Shown: piece after piece, positions 51,922 to 60,731 of the stretch
Layout: every line of letters starts with the position of its first letter
How positions within the stretch are numbered: position 1 is the first letter of the stretch
NCBI GenBank assembly: GCA_963691835.1
Contig: OY829383.1
Span: forward strand, 682,001-746,000
Length of the DNA stretch: 64,000 bases
DNA from: G963691835 sp963691835
GTDB taxonomy: Bacteria; Pseudomonadota; Alphaproteobacteria; Thalassobaculales; Thalassobaculaceae
Direction: 5' to 3'
Notes under the pieces: generated by a model
Databases searched by the model: none
What the model saw: only the letters and a program-made list of their open reading frames with translations
What the model was told of the DNA's origin: nothing
Translations under genes and position numbers: made by a program

Positions 51922-53820
51922 CTACTGTGCGACCCGTTGGGGCGATAAGCCGGATCCACTGCCGACATTTCCGGCACCATCGTTGTAGATCATGTCAGCC
52001 TGGAGATGCTGCGCGATGACGCCGTCCCGGTTCAGAACCTCCAGACGGCTCCCGTCAATCACCGGGTTGTCTTCCACGTCCGTGCCGAACGTCTTTGCCA
52101 CGTCGCCGGTATCGTTGGTGTAGTCACTCTGAAACAGGCTCTCCTGATAGGAGATGTTGCCGCCGAAGGATGATGTGTCCAACGTGATGGCGGACACCCC
52201 GCCGCCGAGCGTCCTTGCCCCGAAGTCGATCTCAAGACCGACCTGCATCCGTCCTTCGATCGAAACAACCTGATTGTTCAGTTGCGTTTGGGTGAACGTC
52301 GAGGTGATCGCGAAGGTATGGGAGCCCGACTGGATCTGACGCAACTGGTCGTAGGATGTGATGGAGTCGGCGATCAGGTCCGGTGTGGTCGGGTCCGTCG
52401 GCGTGGTGCCGCCAACATCAGTCCCAGTATCACCTTCGGTGCCCGTATCTCCACCCGTGTCGGTTCCACTGTCGCCACCGGATCCACTACCAGAGTCGGA
52501 CCCACTGCCAGAATCGGACCCACTGCCAGTGTCACCGTCATCACCCGAGCCGCCACCACCGCCACCGCCGCTATCGGCGGTGTCGTCATCGTCCTTATCT
52601 TTCACACCTGGCTCGCCGTCGCCGTCGGGATCATCCTGGGTGGAATCCTCGGTAAGATCCCGCTGACTGGACTCGGTCTGCCGGTCCGTTTCGACCACAT
52701 CAGTAGCCGTACTGGCGGCACTCGCCTGCGATTGTCCGGACAGGTCTGACGCGGAGTTATTGGAACCATCTCCGCCTCCGGATCCGCCACCCCGGCCACC
52801 TTGCGACTGGTCATTGCTGTCCGAGTCCGACTGAGACTGGCCGCTGAAGGATTGAGAGTCGCCCTGACCGTCGCCTTGACTGTCACTTTGTCCGTTGCCG
52901 CTGCGACCGCCAGACGCGCTGTCGTCGCTTCCGCCTTGATCCGACGACCGGTCGCTGGAGGAGTCGTTATCGCCTCCCTGGTCTGACGAGTTCTTAGACG
53001 AGCTGCTGTCGTCCGAGCGCTTGGAGTCTTCTTTGTCTGTCTCCTCGCTTTCTTTGTTGGACTGCTGATCCCCGTCGTCCCCGGACTTGTCTTTGGAACC
53101 GGAAGTGGAACTGTCGGCCTCGTTGTTTGCATCAGACGACCCGCCCTGTTGGGACAAGGAACGGCTAAGCGCCCCCAGTTCCGTGGTTGGTAGCCGGAAC
53201 GGCTCTATTGGCGGGACACCAACGCCCTCGACGATTGTCGCAAATCCGGGGCGCGTGATCTCCACGGTCTGTCCGGCATTCGAAACCGAGATCCTGCCCA
53301 CCCGCTCACCACTGTTGGTGTTTGCCCCCGGACCAAGCAGCACCACGAGAGAACGATCGCCATCGACACGGCCACCCGCGATCGTCCCGCGGATACCGAT
53401 GCTGCCAACCGGCAGTCGTACCGACATGGACGCCGGTTGACGCTTGGCGACCCGGCCCGTCACGAACCGAAACGCCCCTTTCAAGACGTTTGCGGCGACT
53501 TTGCCGGTATCGGTCTCCGGGTTGTAGACAAACTCGTCGATGACCAATGACGCATTGGCGCCGATGGTGAATACCGTCTCGTCCAACAGGAGAACCTGCA
53601 TGCCGGACTGGTCACCGGAGTCGATCTTGTCACCGAGGAAAATATCGTCACCGCTTTTCACCAGACGGCCGACCGTCGCCCCGATTGAGGCGACTTCGAT
53701 CGTTCCCCGGACCGCCGCGGACACGCCGGCTTGAACCGGCTGTTGAGACTGGGCAGTCGCCGCGCTCCCGGTCGACACTGCGATCACAAAAGCCGCAGCC
53801 AACGCAAACCGTTGACTCAT
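51922..53820 (-). CDS. FecR-domain protein with long Asp/Ser/Gly-rich region
   Basis: 632 residues from ATG 53820; GGAGG sits five bases from it but only two from the ATG at 53823. Signal peptide to about SAATAQ. The FecR domain spans about 30-150 (SGDDIFLGDKIDSGDQSGMQ, LPVGSIGIRGT). A central region of about 300 residues (about 215-500) is made almost only of Ser, Asp, Gly, Gln, Lys and Asn, including a Gly-Ser-Asp repeat (encoded by imperfect direct repeats near 52470-52530), followed by a C-terminal beta domain rich in Ser and Thr. FecR modules of this kind (not TonB anti-sigma partners) occur with cyclases and barrels. It may be a secreted or surface adhesin-like sensor. Confidence 0.88.
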   Translation of the reverse strand: MSQRFALAAAFVIAVSTGSAATAQSQQPVQAGVSAAVRGTIEVASIGATVGRLVKSGDDIFLGDKIDSGDQSGMQVLLLDETVFTIGANASLVIDEFVYNPETDTGKVAANVLKGAFRFVTGRVAKRQPASMSVRLPVGSIGIRGTIAGGRVDGDRSLVVLLGPGANTNSGERVGRISVSNAGQTVEITRPGFATIVEGVGVPPIEPFRLPTTELGALSRSLSQQGGSSDANNEADSSTSGSKDKSGDDGDQQSNKESEETDKEDSKRSDDSSSSKNSSDQGGDNDSSSDRSSDQGGSDDSASGGRSGNGQSDSQGDGQGDSQSFSGQSQSDSDSNDQSQGGRGGGSGGGDGSNNSASDLSGQSQASAASTATDVVETDRQTESSQRDLTEDSTQDDPDGDGEPGVKDKDDDDTADSGGGGGGGSGDDGDTGSGSDSGSGSDSGSGSGGDSGTDTGGDTGTEGDTGTDVGGTTPTDPTTPDLIADSITSYDQLRQIQSGSHTFAITSTFTQTQLNNQVVSIEGRMQVGLEIDFGARTLGGGVSAITLDTSSFGGNISYQESLFQSDYTNDTGDVAKTFGTDVEDNPVIDGSRLEVLNRDGVIAQHLQADMIYNDGAGNVGSGSGLSPQRVAQ

Positions 53821-53953
53821 CATGTCCTCCCGTCCGGCGTTCGAGCCGTCGTGCTGACAATGGGAACATCATCCCAAATCTCTGGCGCATCCGACAGTGC
53901 AGAGATCATGCCCGGCCGGAAGTGACCGACGCCGGTCAGGGCCCCAAGCCGCA

Positions 53954-55297
53954 TCAGAACCGCCACCTCTTGCTGACCAACGCCTGCGCGCGGGCATTGG
54001 AATAGGTGAAGTTCTGAATGTTGGAGAGCGCGCGATAATACTCCGCGGACACGAGGACCAGCAGATTGTCCAAAGTCTTGTGCTCAACATCGAAGGGGAT
54101 GAGCGACTGGACCGGCAGTCCCAGAAGGATCTTGGCGTTGAGGGTTTCATCCCGCCGCGTCCGGGAACTGACAAAGACGTCAGGGCCGTCAAACAATCGC
54201 AATCCCAGACCAAGGCTGGATGACAGAAAACGCCCTTGGTCGAAGATCCAGGTATGATTTGCCGACACTTTATGCAGCCGATAGGCGTTGAATGACGCCT
54301 CCGCATTCTTGTCCACGGTTTGGAGTGTCAAACGCGCCTGCATGCTCTGCGAGAGCCGATACCGTGCCCCGATCTCGGCCCGAAATTGCTCTCCGCTCTG
54401 GAGGTTCGCGGCCCTGCTGACTGAAATGCTGTCGAAATCCTCATCGGCCGCGCTGACCCTGGCATGCAGGTTCAGGTCACCGTCGACGCGCCAATCCGCC
54501 CGGACCGCCCCGCCCAGGGCAAGAAGGTACTGCTGGTCGGCGAGATTGGCATCCGTTACCAAGAAACTCGGCCGGACAGTAACATCGCCAAGCACATACT
54601 TTCCGCCCAGATCCAGTGTCGTCGCCACAAGATCAAGGCGGTCCGCCTGGGACTGATCAACCATCGCAAAGGTCGCGGACCCGTCCAGGGTGTGTCCCGC
54701 CTGGTACCCCAAGTCGTACTCAACCGCGGCCCGGCCGAATGCGACGAAGGCCGTATCGTCTTCACTTCCTGGAATGTCGACTTCCAGATCCGTTACCAGG
54801 AGCGAAGAGGAAGACGGGTTCGCCAATGGATTCGTGTCGGCTTGGATGCCCGCGGTCGCCAAGAGGTCGATCTTGAACCGGTCCTGGGACTGTTTGAGGT
54901 CTTCCAAAAACCCTTCCGCTTCGGCCCGGGTGGCGTCATCCAAACCGGTCACTGCAAGAAGGGACGTCAGTTCAATCTCGGCCTCTTCGAGACTGTCGAG
55001 CCGGATCAGAACGACCGCGTAGAACAGGCGAACCCGGTGCAGATCCGGCTCCAGGAGGAGAATGCGCTCCAGGGTCGCCGCAGCCCCCTTCACATCTCCA
55101 TCGCCCACTTGTTGGCGGGCATACCTGAAATTCAGGCTGATATCGTCCGGGTTCTTCAGGATATCGAGATAGCGGATGCGATCACTCTGCGTCTGAGCCA
55201 GGAGATCGCCCGCACCGACGGCCAAACACACAACGCTGGCCAGGACCATGCGCACAAACCAACTCACGCGCGTACGCCGGTCGCACTGTCCAGCCAA
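53954..55297 (-). CDS. Outer-membrane TPR/beta-barrel protein, SLAM-like
   Basis: 447 residues. Signal peptide near 14-34 (ending DLLAQT), then TPR-like helices to about 140 (AAATLERILLLEPDLHRVRLFYAVVLIRLDSLEEAEIE), then alternating amphipathic strands to the end, with final residues KRWRF, the C-terminal Phe of outer-membrane barrels. The plan (N-terminal TPR, about 14-strand barrel) matches surface lipoprotein assembly modifier proteins, though I cannot confirm the family. It is first in the triad; 133 bases to the FecR start. It may export or present the FecR protein. Confidence 0.8.
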   Translation of the reverse strand: MAGQCDRRTRVSWFVRMVLASVVCLAVGAGDLLAQTQSDRIRYLDILKNPDDISLNFRYARQQVGDGDVKGAAATLERILLLEPDLHRVRLFYAVVLIRLDSLEEAEIELTSLLAVTGLDDATRAEAEGFLEDLKQSQDRFKIDLLATAGIQADTNPLANPSSSSLLVTDLEVDIPGSEDDTAFVAFGRAAVEYDLGYQAGHTLDGSATFAMVDQSQADRLDLVATTLDLGGKYVLGDVTVRPSFLVTDANLADQQYLLALGGAVRADWRVDGDLNLHARVSAADEDFDSISVSRAANLQSGEQFRAEIGARYRLSQSMQARLTLQTVDKNAEASFNAYRLHKVSANHTWIFDQGRFLSSSLGLGLRLFDGPDVFVSSRTRRDETLNAKILLGLPVQSLIPFDVEHKTLDNLLVLVSAEYYRALSNIQNFTYSNARAQALVSKRWRF

Positions 55298-55379
55298 AAC
55301 CGCATCCCTTTAGTCCGCTCTCGAAACCACTCTAGAGGATTGGATCTAAGGATAAAACCCGATCATTCCGCGAACGGGA

Positions 55380-56084
55380 TTAGGAGGACTGCACCCATTC
55401 TTCGTCGAGAATCAGTTCATCTTCCTCATCGTCGTCCTGATCCATTGCGACGGCCGGCGTGATGACCTCTTCTTCCTGGGGCTCCTCAATCGCGGGGGGC
55501 TCGGGCAGCGTGTCCATGTCTTCGATCCCACCCGTGAGGTCTTGCGGCGGATCGGGCGCTTCTCCGGGTTTGGGCGGCTCCAACACCGGTTTCCACCGCT
55601 CCAGGTCCTTCTCCAGGACAACTTCAAACGGCTCATACCCGAAATTCCGGTATGCCGCGACGGCCGCCGCATTGCGCGCGAGAGATCCAATTCTGAGACG
55701 TCGGGCACCAACCTCCCTCAGATGATCCTCAATCGACTTCAGGAGCTTCGTCGCAAGCCACTTCCCGCGCACTTTGCTGGAAACGAAGATATCCGACACG
55801 TATCCGTAGCGCTGGTACTCGACTTCCTGGAGCGGGTCATTGTCCACGGCCATCCAGCCGGAGACGACACCAACCACCTCTTCCTCGACAATCGCAACGA
55901 GGACCGCGCCGTCATTGGTGGCGGCCCATTCCGTCATCCGCTGGTAGTGTTCGTGGGCCACAGCGGATCCGGGACGCCGGCTCTGATGCAGCCAGCGCTC
56001 GTAGTCCTGCAGATCACTCAGCATCTCGATGATCTCTGGCGCGTCCATGGGAAGGGCCGGTCTAATCTCGATACCGTCGTCCAT
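55380..56084 (-). CDS. GNAT N-acetyltransferase with acidic C-terminal tail
   Basis: 234 residues from ATG 56084 (MDDGIEIRP); the frame runs to 56165 but begins with an unlikely hydrophobic stretch. The GNAT core spans about 1-165: VVGVVSGWMAV, YVSDIFVSSKVRGKWLATKLL (motif A, R-x-x-G variant R-G-K-W-L-A) and NAAAVAAYRNFGYEP (motif B). A tail of about 65 residues follows, Pro-rich then strongly acidic (MDQDDDEEDELILDEEW). Such tails are not usual for GNAT enzymes. Substrate unknown. It stands between the triad and the EF-G-like gene. Confidence 0.87.
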   Translation of the reverse strand: MDDGIEIRPALPMDAPEIIEMLSDLQDYERWLHQSRRPGSAVAHEHYQRMTEWAATNDGAVLVAIVEEEVVGVVSGWMAVDNDPLQEVEYQRYGYVSDIFVSSKVRGKWLATKLLKSIEDHLREVGARRLRIGSLARNAAAVAAYRNFGYEPFEVVLEKDLERWKPVLEPPKPGEAPDPPQDLTGGIEDMDTLPEPPAIEEPQEEEVITPAVAMDQDDDEEDELILDEEWVQSS

Positions 56085-56286
56085 AGTCCCAACCGGGTTG
56101 TCGGCGTCAGCCCCCGCAAGGGCCAAAACGCATATCTCGGCACGCAGATGGTTTAGAAGCAACATGCCTGCGAAATTGTGCGGGAGCCGCGTTGCTTGAA
56201 CAAGGTCACGTCAAGCTTCCTTCTAAATCAATGAACAATAAGCAAAAAAAGATGCGGATCAGACGTGCCAGCCCCCCGAATCGAAA

Positions 56287-56317
56287 CCCGCCCACCGTGA
56301 GACTCACGATGGACGGG
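56287..56317 (-). terminator. Intrinsic terminator of the EF-G-like gene
   Basis: A 14-bp stem (with two G-U pairs) and 3-base loop, read on the minus strand as CCCGTCCATCGTGA-GTC-TCACGGTGGGCGGG (in short, CCGTCCATCGTGA paired with TCACGGTGGGCGG), is followed by TTTCG. It lies 30 bases after the EF-G-like stop. Confidence 0.65.
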
Positions 56318-56346
56318 TCCTTGAATTGCCTGACCGCGCAGATCGA

Positions 56347-58386
56347 TCAGTTCGCCAGTTCGGCCTCGCGGGTCTCCACAACCTCGTCGGCGAGACGGCC
56401 CGTCAACTCGGACAGATGGTCAAACCGCCACTCGTAGAAACCAACCCCCATGGTCGCGGACCGGATCTCGATGATCAGGTCCTGGACCTCGGCCTCTGGG
56501 ATATAGCCCTCAACCACATCCCATCCGGCCCAGCCTTCTTTGCTGTCGAAGCCGAGGATCTGGCCCCGCCGGCCCGTCAGAAGACGTTGCATCCGGGAGG
56601 TGGACTCGCTCGGTGAGGAGATCGATACGTGCAGAATCGGCTCCAGCAGAATGGGGTGACAGGCGGACAAGCCTTCCTGCATCGCCATCCGCGCTGCGAT
56701 CTTGAAGGCCATGTCGGAGCTGTCGACGGAATGGGATTGGCCGTCATAAAGCTCCATTGAGACGTCGACCACCGGGAACCCGAGCGGCCCGCGCTTCAGG
56801 TAGTCCTTCGCCCCTTCCTCAACGGCCGGGATATAGTTCCTGGGAACAGACCCGCCGACCACGCTGTCTGTGAAACGGAACCCCTCACCCCGCTGCAACG
56901 GGCCGATCTTCACGCGAATGTCCGCGAACTGGCCGTGCCCGCCCGATTGCTTCTTGTGACGGGCATGCTGATCCGTCGATTTCTTGATGGTCTCCTTGTA
57001 CGCCACACGGGGACGATGACCTTGAACCGCCAGTTTGAACCGGTTTGCCAATCGCTCGATCATGACTTTGAGGTGGGTGTCACCCTGCCCCCATAGGATC
57101 AGCTCACCCATGTCCGCATTGTGGTCTATGGAGAGAGACGGATCTTCCTCCGCAAGCTTCTGCAATGCGCCGGAGAGCTTCACCTCATCGTTCCGGTTCT
57201 CCGCGGTGATGGCGAGCGCGTAGACCGGGGCCGCGACTTCCGGCCAAATGAGAGCCCCTTCGGAGACCGCTGCGCCCGACGGTGTCAGCACATCACCGGT
57301 TTGTATCTCTTCCATACGGCCGAAGGCGACCACATCACCCGCTTTCGCGCTGCTCACCTTCTCCAACTTCGCGCCCATCATGCGGTTGATGCCGCTGACC
57401 TTCACACCGTTGAGGGTCTCACCATCCTTGACTGCACCGCGCCAGACACGGGTCAGGGACAGCTTGCCCATGTGCGCGGCGTGGACTGTTTTGAAGACCT
57501 GCCCCACGGCCTCCCCATCACCCGACAGACCGAGACGCTCAGCCGTATCCGCATGGGTCGGCGCCTCGTGACGCAGTGCTTTCAAGAGCCGCTGCACCCC
57601 ATTGTCCGCCTCGCCCGCCGCAAGCATCACCGGCACCAGACGGTCCGTCTTGAGCTGTGCTGCGAGTTGGTCATAGACGTCGGACTTCTCCGGCTCGATC
57701 TCTTCAAGGAGTTGCTCAAGCAGCGTGTCGTCGAAGTCCGCCAGCGCTTCCAGCATTTGGCCACGGGCTTCGGCTTCGCGCTCCGCCATGTCCGTGGGGA
57801 GCTCGATCAACGCCGACGGACCTCCAGGCTCGTACTTGTAGGCGCGCTCGCTGACCAGATCGACGTAGCCGGTGATCAAGTCACCGTTTCGGATCGGCAC
57901 CTGCCGGAGGATCAGCGGCCGTTCCGATACATCCTGTAGGCCCGCCAAGAGATCTCGCACCCGCTCGGCCGCTTGGTCCATTTTATTGACGACGATGACG
58001 TGCGGGATGTCATGGGTGTCCAGGAACTTGAGGACCGGCGACACGGCGACGATCTTCGCCATCTCCGGCTCAACCACGACCACGGCGACATCGGCCACCA
58101 TGCAGGCGTTTCGGGTGTCCTGACAAAACTCGACCGAACCCGGTGTGTCGATCAGAACCCAGTTGTCATCGAGATAATGGCCGCCTGCGACCGCGAGTTC
58201 TGTGCCGGATTGCCGCTTCCTGGCCTCTTCCGAGCTATCGCCTACCGTGGAGCCATCTTTGCTGGAGCCCTTGCGTTCGATGCTGCCCATGGCGGCCAGC
58301 ATGGCCTCCATCAAGCTCGTCTTGCCGCTCTGATACGGCCCGACGAGTACAGCGCACCGGGTGGTTTCTCCGTTCTTGCTCGACAT
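56347..58386 (-). CDS. Divergent elongation factor G-like GTPase
   Basis: 679 residues with all five EF-G domains by length and motifs. G1 is GPYQSGKT (residues 16-23) instead of the usual GHIDAGKT, G3 is DTPGSVEF (80-87) with Ser where EF-G has the catalytic His, G4 is VNKMD (133-137). Domain IV is recognisable by RVAYKETIKK and QHARHKKQSGGHGQFADIRV (given as QHARHKKQSGGHGQF). This matches the second EF-G of many alphaproteobacteria, which is not the housekeeping FusA. Its role (ribosome recycling, stress or membrane-associated) is undecided, and GTP hydrolysis is probably slow or altered. An intrinsic terminator follows. Confidence 0.9.
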   Translation of the reverse strand: MSSKNGETTRCAVLVGPYQSGKTSLMEAMLAAMGSIERKGSSKDGSTVGDSSEEARKRQSGTELAVAGGHYLDDNWVLIDTPGSVEFCQDTRNACMVADVAVVVVEPEMAKIVAVSPVLKFLDTHDIPHVIVVNKMDQAAERVRDLLAGLQDVSERPLILRQVPIRNGDLITGYVDLVSERAYKYEPGGPSALIELPTDMAEREAEARGQMLEALADFDDTLLEQLLEEIEPEKSDVYDQLAAQLKTDRLVPVMLAAGEADNGVQRLLKALRHEAPTHADTAERLGLSGDGEAVGQVFKTVHAAHMGKLSLTRVWRGAVKDGETLNGVKVSGINRMMGAKLEKVSSAKAGDVVAFGRMEEIQTGDVLTPSGAAVSEGALIWPEVAAPVYALAITAENRNDEVKLSGALQKLAEEDPSLSIDHNADMGELILWGQGDTHLKVMIERLANRFKLAVQGHRPRVAYKETIKKSTDQHARHKKQSGGHGQFADIRVKIGPLQRGEGFRFTDSVVGGSVPRNYIPAVEEGAKDYLKRGPLGFPVVDVSMELYDGQSHSVDSSDMAFKIAARMAMQEGLSACHPILLEPILHVSISSPSESTSRMQRLLTGRRGQILGFDSKEGWAGWDVVEGYIPEAEVQDLIIEIRSATMGVGFYEWRFDHLSELTGRLADEVVETREAELAN

Positions 58387-58559
58387 TGCGGATCCTCCTC
58401 ATGGTTCGTCCGCCACGTCGTAAGGCCCTTGTGAGCCCCGTTTCGTCTCTGTGTTCAGGTCTCCGGTCGCGCGCCGGTTTCCCTCCCCGTGACGCAGCGG
58501 TAAAGACCATTGTCAGCGGAGGATTTCGACGCTGGCAAGCCGGAATCTGACGGAAATGT

Positions 58560-58589
58560 GAATCGGCACGCCTGAAGACGTGCCGATTC
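58560..58589 (-). terminator. Hairpin behind the aminotransferase gene
   Basis: An 11-bp perfect stem GAATCGGCACG/CGTGCCGATTC with an 8-base loop lies 15 bases after the minus-strand stop, followed by ACATTT. The stem is strong, but the T-tract is weak. Confidence 0.6.
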
Positions 58590-58604
58590 GTGCCTGATCG
58601 AGTG

Positions 58605-59807
58605 TCAGGTCAATGCGTTGCAGGCCCGCTGAATCCGGCGGCACGCCTCTTCCAGTGTGTCGTTGGAATCCGCGTAAGAGACCCGGAAATGCGGGCTCAG
58701 GCCGAAAGCCGCACCATGGACAACGGCGACGCCCTCGCTCTCCAAAAGGTAGGTGGCGAAGTCCTCGTCGTTCTCGATCACTTTCCCTTCGGGTGTCTTC
58801 TTCCCGATGGTCCCAGAGCAGGACGGATAGACATAGAACGCACCCTCAGGCGTCGGGCAGTCGAGACCGGTGGCTTGGTTCAGCATGCCGCACACCAGAT
58901 CACGCCGCTCCTTGAACGCCTTGTTGTTCTCGGCAATGAAGTCGTTCTGGCCATCCAGCGCAGCGACCGACGCGGCCTGGCTGATCGACGAGGGGTTCGA
59001 GGTGGACTGGGACTGGATCTTCCGGATTGCCCCGATCAGCGAGGCCGGGCCCGCCGCATAGCCGATCCGCCAGCCCGTCATGCAGTACGCCTTGGACATA
59101 CCATTCACCGTCAGCGTCCGGTCGTACAGCTTCGGCTCCACCTCCGCGGGTGTGCAGAACTGGAAGTCGTCATAGACCAGATGCTCGTACATGTCGTCGG
59201 TCATCACCCAGACGTGCGGATGCTCCACCAGAACGTCGGTGATCGCCTTCATGTCTTCCCGGGTGTAGCCCGCGCCCGACGGGTTCGACGGGCTGTTCAA
59301 GATGATCCACTTGGTCTTGGGCGTGATTGCCGCCGCAAGGTCCGCCGGTTGCAGAATGAACCGGTTCGCCTTGGTGGTTTCCACAACAACCGGCTCTCCT
59401 TCAGCGAGGAGGACCATGTCCGGGTAGGAAACCCAGTACGGCGCAGGGATGATCACTTCGTCACCCGGGTTCAGCGTGGCCATCAGCGCGTTGTAGAGCA
59501 CCTGCTTGCCGCCGGTCCCGATGGTGACCTGTGAGGGCTCGTAGTCCAGATTGTTGTCGCGCTTGAACTTGCGGCAGACCGCCTGTTTGAGCGCGGGCGT
59601 TCCGTCGGGATCGGTGTATTTGGTGTCCCCGCGCGCCATCGCCTCATTCGCGGCCTGTTTGATGTGGTCCGGGGTGTCGAAATCGGGCTCACCCGCGCTG
59701 AGCGCGATGATGTCACGCCCCTCGGCTTTGAGCGCACGCGCCTTCGCACTGATCGCGATCGTCGGAGACGGCTTGATCCGGTCGAGCCGGTCGGCGAGGA
59801 ACCCCAT
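58605..59807 (-). CDS. Class I aminotransferase, aspartate aminotransferase type
   Basis: 400 residues from ATG 59807; the frame continues to 60707 but only as antisense to the SDR. It has IALSAGEPDFDTPDHI near the start, the substrate-loop motif NSPSNPSGAGY, the PLP Lys in VNGMSKAYCMTGWRIGY and the carboxylate Arg in FRVSYADSN. This is the subgroup Ib/I-gamma aspartate aminotransferase common in alphaproteobacteria, sometimes with prephenate activity. Divergent from the SDR at 59937 over 129 bases. Confidence 0.94.
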   Translation of the reverse strand: MGFLADRLDRIKPSPTIAISAKARALKAEGRDIIALSAGEPDFDTPDHIKQAANEAMARGDTKYTDPDGTPALKQAVCRKFKRDNNLDYEPSQVTIGTGGKQVLYNALMATLNPGDEVIIPAPYWVSYPDMVLLAEGEPVVVETTKANRFILQPADLAAAITPKTKWIILNSPSNPSGAGYTREDMKAITDVLVEHPHVWVMTDDMYEHLVYDDFQFCTPAEVEPKLYDRTLTVNGMSKAYCMTGWRIGYAAGPASLIGAIRKIQSQSTSNPSSISQAASVAALDGQNDFIAENNKAFKERRDLVCGMLNQATGLDCPTPEGAFYVYPSCSGTIGKKTPEGKVIENDEDFATYLLESEGVAVVHGAAFGLSPHFRVSYADSNDTLEEACRRIQRACNALT

Positions 59808-59936
59808 GGGACTGCCCCTTCCCGTGTAAATGTTGGAAAACCGCGAAAACCTAGGCCTAGGACGCGTTTGGCGCAAGGCCGGTTTCGAGGGAATATGCGG
59901 CAACCAACAGGGATACGCCGGGACGGGAGGAAACGC

Positions 59937-60686
59937 ATGGGCAGGCTCGACGGAAAAGTCGTCGCGATCACGGGAGGAGGCTCCGGAATTGGACGGGCCG
60001 CCGCAGCACTCTTCGCCCAGGAGGGAGCCGCTGTTGGTATCTGCGACGTGAAGGCCGAAGAAGGCGCAACCGTGGCGTCGGAGATCCAAGCCGCCGGAGG
60101 TCAATGCTGGTTCACACCGACGGACGTGGGCGACGAAGAGGCCATGAAGGCTTTTATCGACGGGACCGCTGAGCGGTTCGGAGGTCTCGACGTCATGTAC
60201 AACAACGCCGGCGGCGCCACCCCTAGAGACGGCAAGGTGACCGAAGTACCGAGCGAGGAGTTCTGGCGGACCATGACAGTGGACCTCTTCGGCACGTTCC
60301 TCGGCTGCCGTTTCTCGATACCGCACATGGTGAAACGGGGTGGCGGCTCGATCATCAACACCACCTCGATCCGCGCCTTGACCGGGACAGCCGGGGCAGA
60401 CGCCTATTCCGCCGCCAAGGGTGGGGTGAGCGCGTTGACCAAGGCATTGGCGATGCAGTGGCATACCGAGAAAATCCGGGTGAATGCGATCGGGCCCGGT
60501 GTCGTGGGGACCGAGCGGGTCCTGGCGATGTTGGATACAGAGACGAATCCCCTGGCCAAGAAATCCCTGATGGGTGTTATGGAGCCGCTCGATATCGCAT
60601 ACATGGCGCTCTACCTCGCCTCCGATGAATCGAAGCGGATCACCGGGGCCATCCTTCCCGCCGAAAGCGGCGCCAGCGCCCATTGA
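59937..60686 (+). CDS. SDR family oxidoreductase
   Basis: 249 residues from ATG 59937, with GGGAGG six bases upstream. TGGGSGIGR cofactor loop, NNAGGATP, catalytic YSAAKGG and NAIGPGVVGT are all present. It resembles the SDR at 3534-4301 in length and in the MGRL-GKV...NNAGG-T arrangement, so the two are likely homologues of one subfamily (glucose-1-dehydrogenase/cyclopentanol-like). NAD(P)-dependent alcohol oxidation expected; substrate unknown. Not part of an evident operon. Confidence 0.93.
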   Translation: MGRLDGKVVAITGGGSGIGRAAAALFAQEGAAVGICDVKAEEGATVASEIQAAGGQCWFTPTDVGDEEAMKAFIDGTAERFGGLDVMYNNAGGATPRDGKVTEVPSEEFWRTMTVDLFGTFLGCRFSIPHMVKRGGGSIINTTSIRALTGTAGADAYSAAKGGVSALTKALAMQWHTEKIRVNAIGPGVVGTERVLAMLDTETNPLAKKSLMGVMEPLDIAYMALYLASDESKRITGAILPAESGASAH

Positions 60687-60731
60687 GGCCGTGTTCGCGG
60701 CTAGCAAACTTTAAAGGTTCAATCGCACTCC

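Noticed and set aside
56225..56330. Possible tRNA remnant (TTCGATTC-like sequence on the minus strand)
   Set aside because: No acceptor or anticodon stem can be paired; the segment is explained by the terminator hairpin.
58605..60707. 700-residue frame as a fused protein with the aminotransferase
   Set aside because: The first 300 residues are antisense to a well-supported SDR gene; the aminotransferase starts at 59807.
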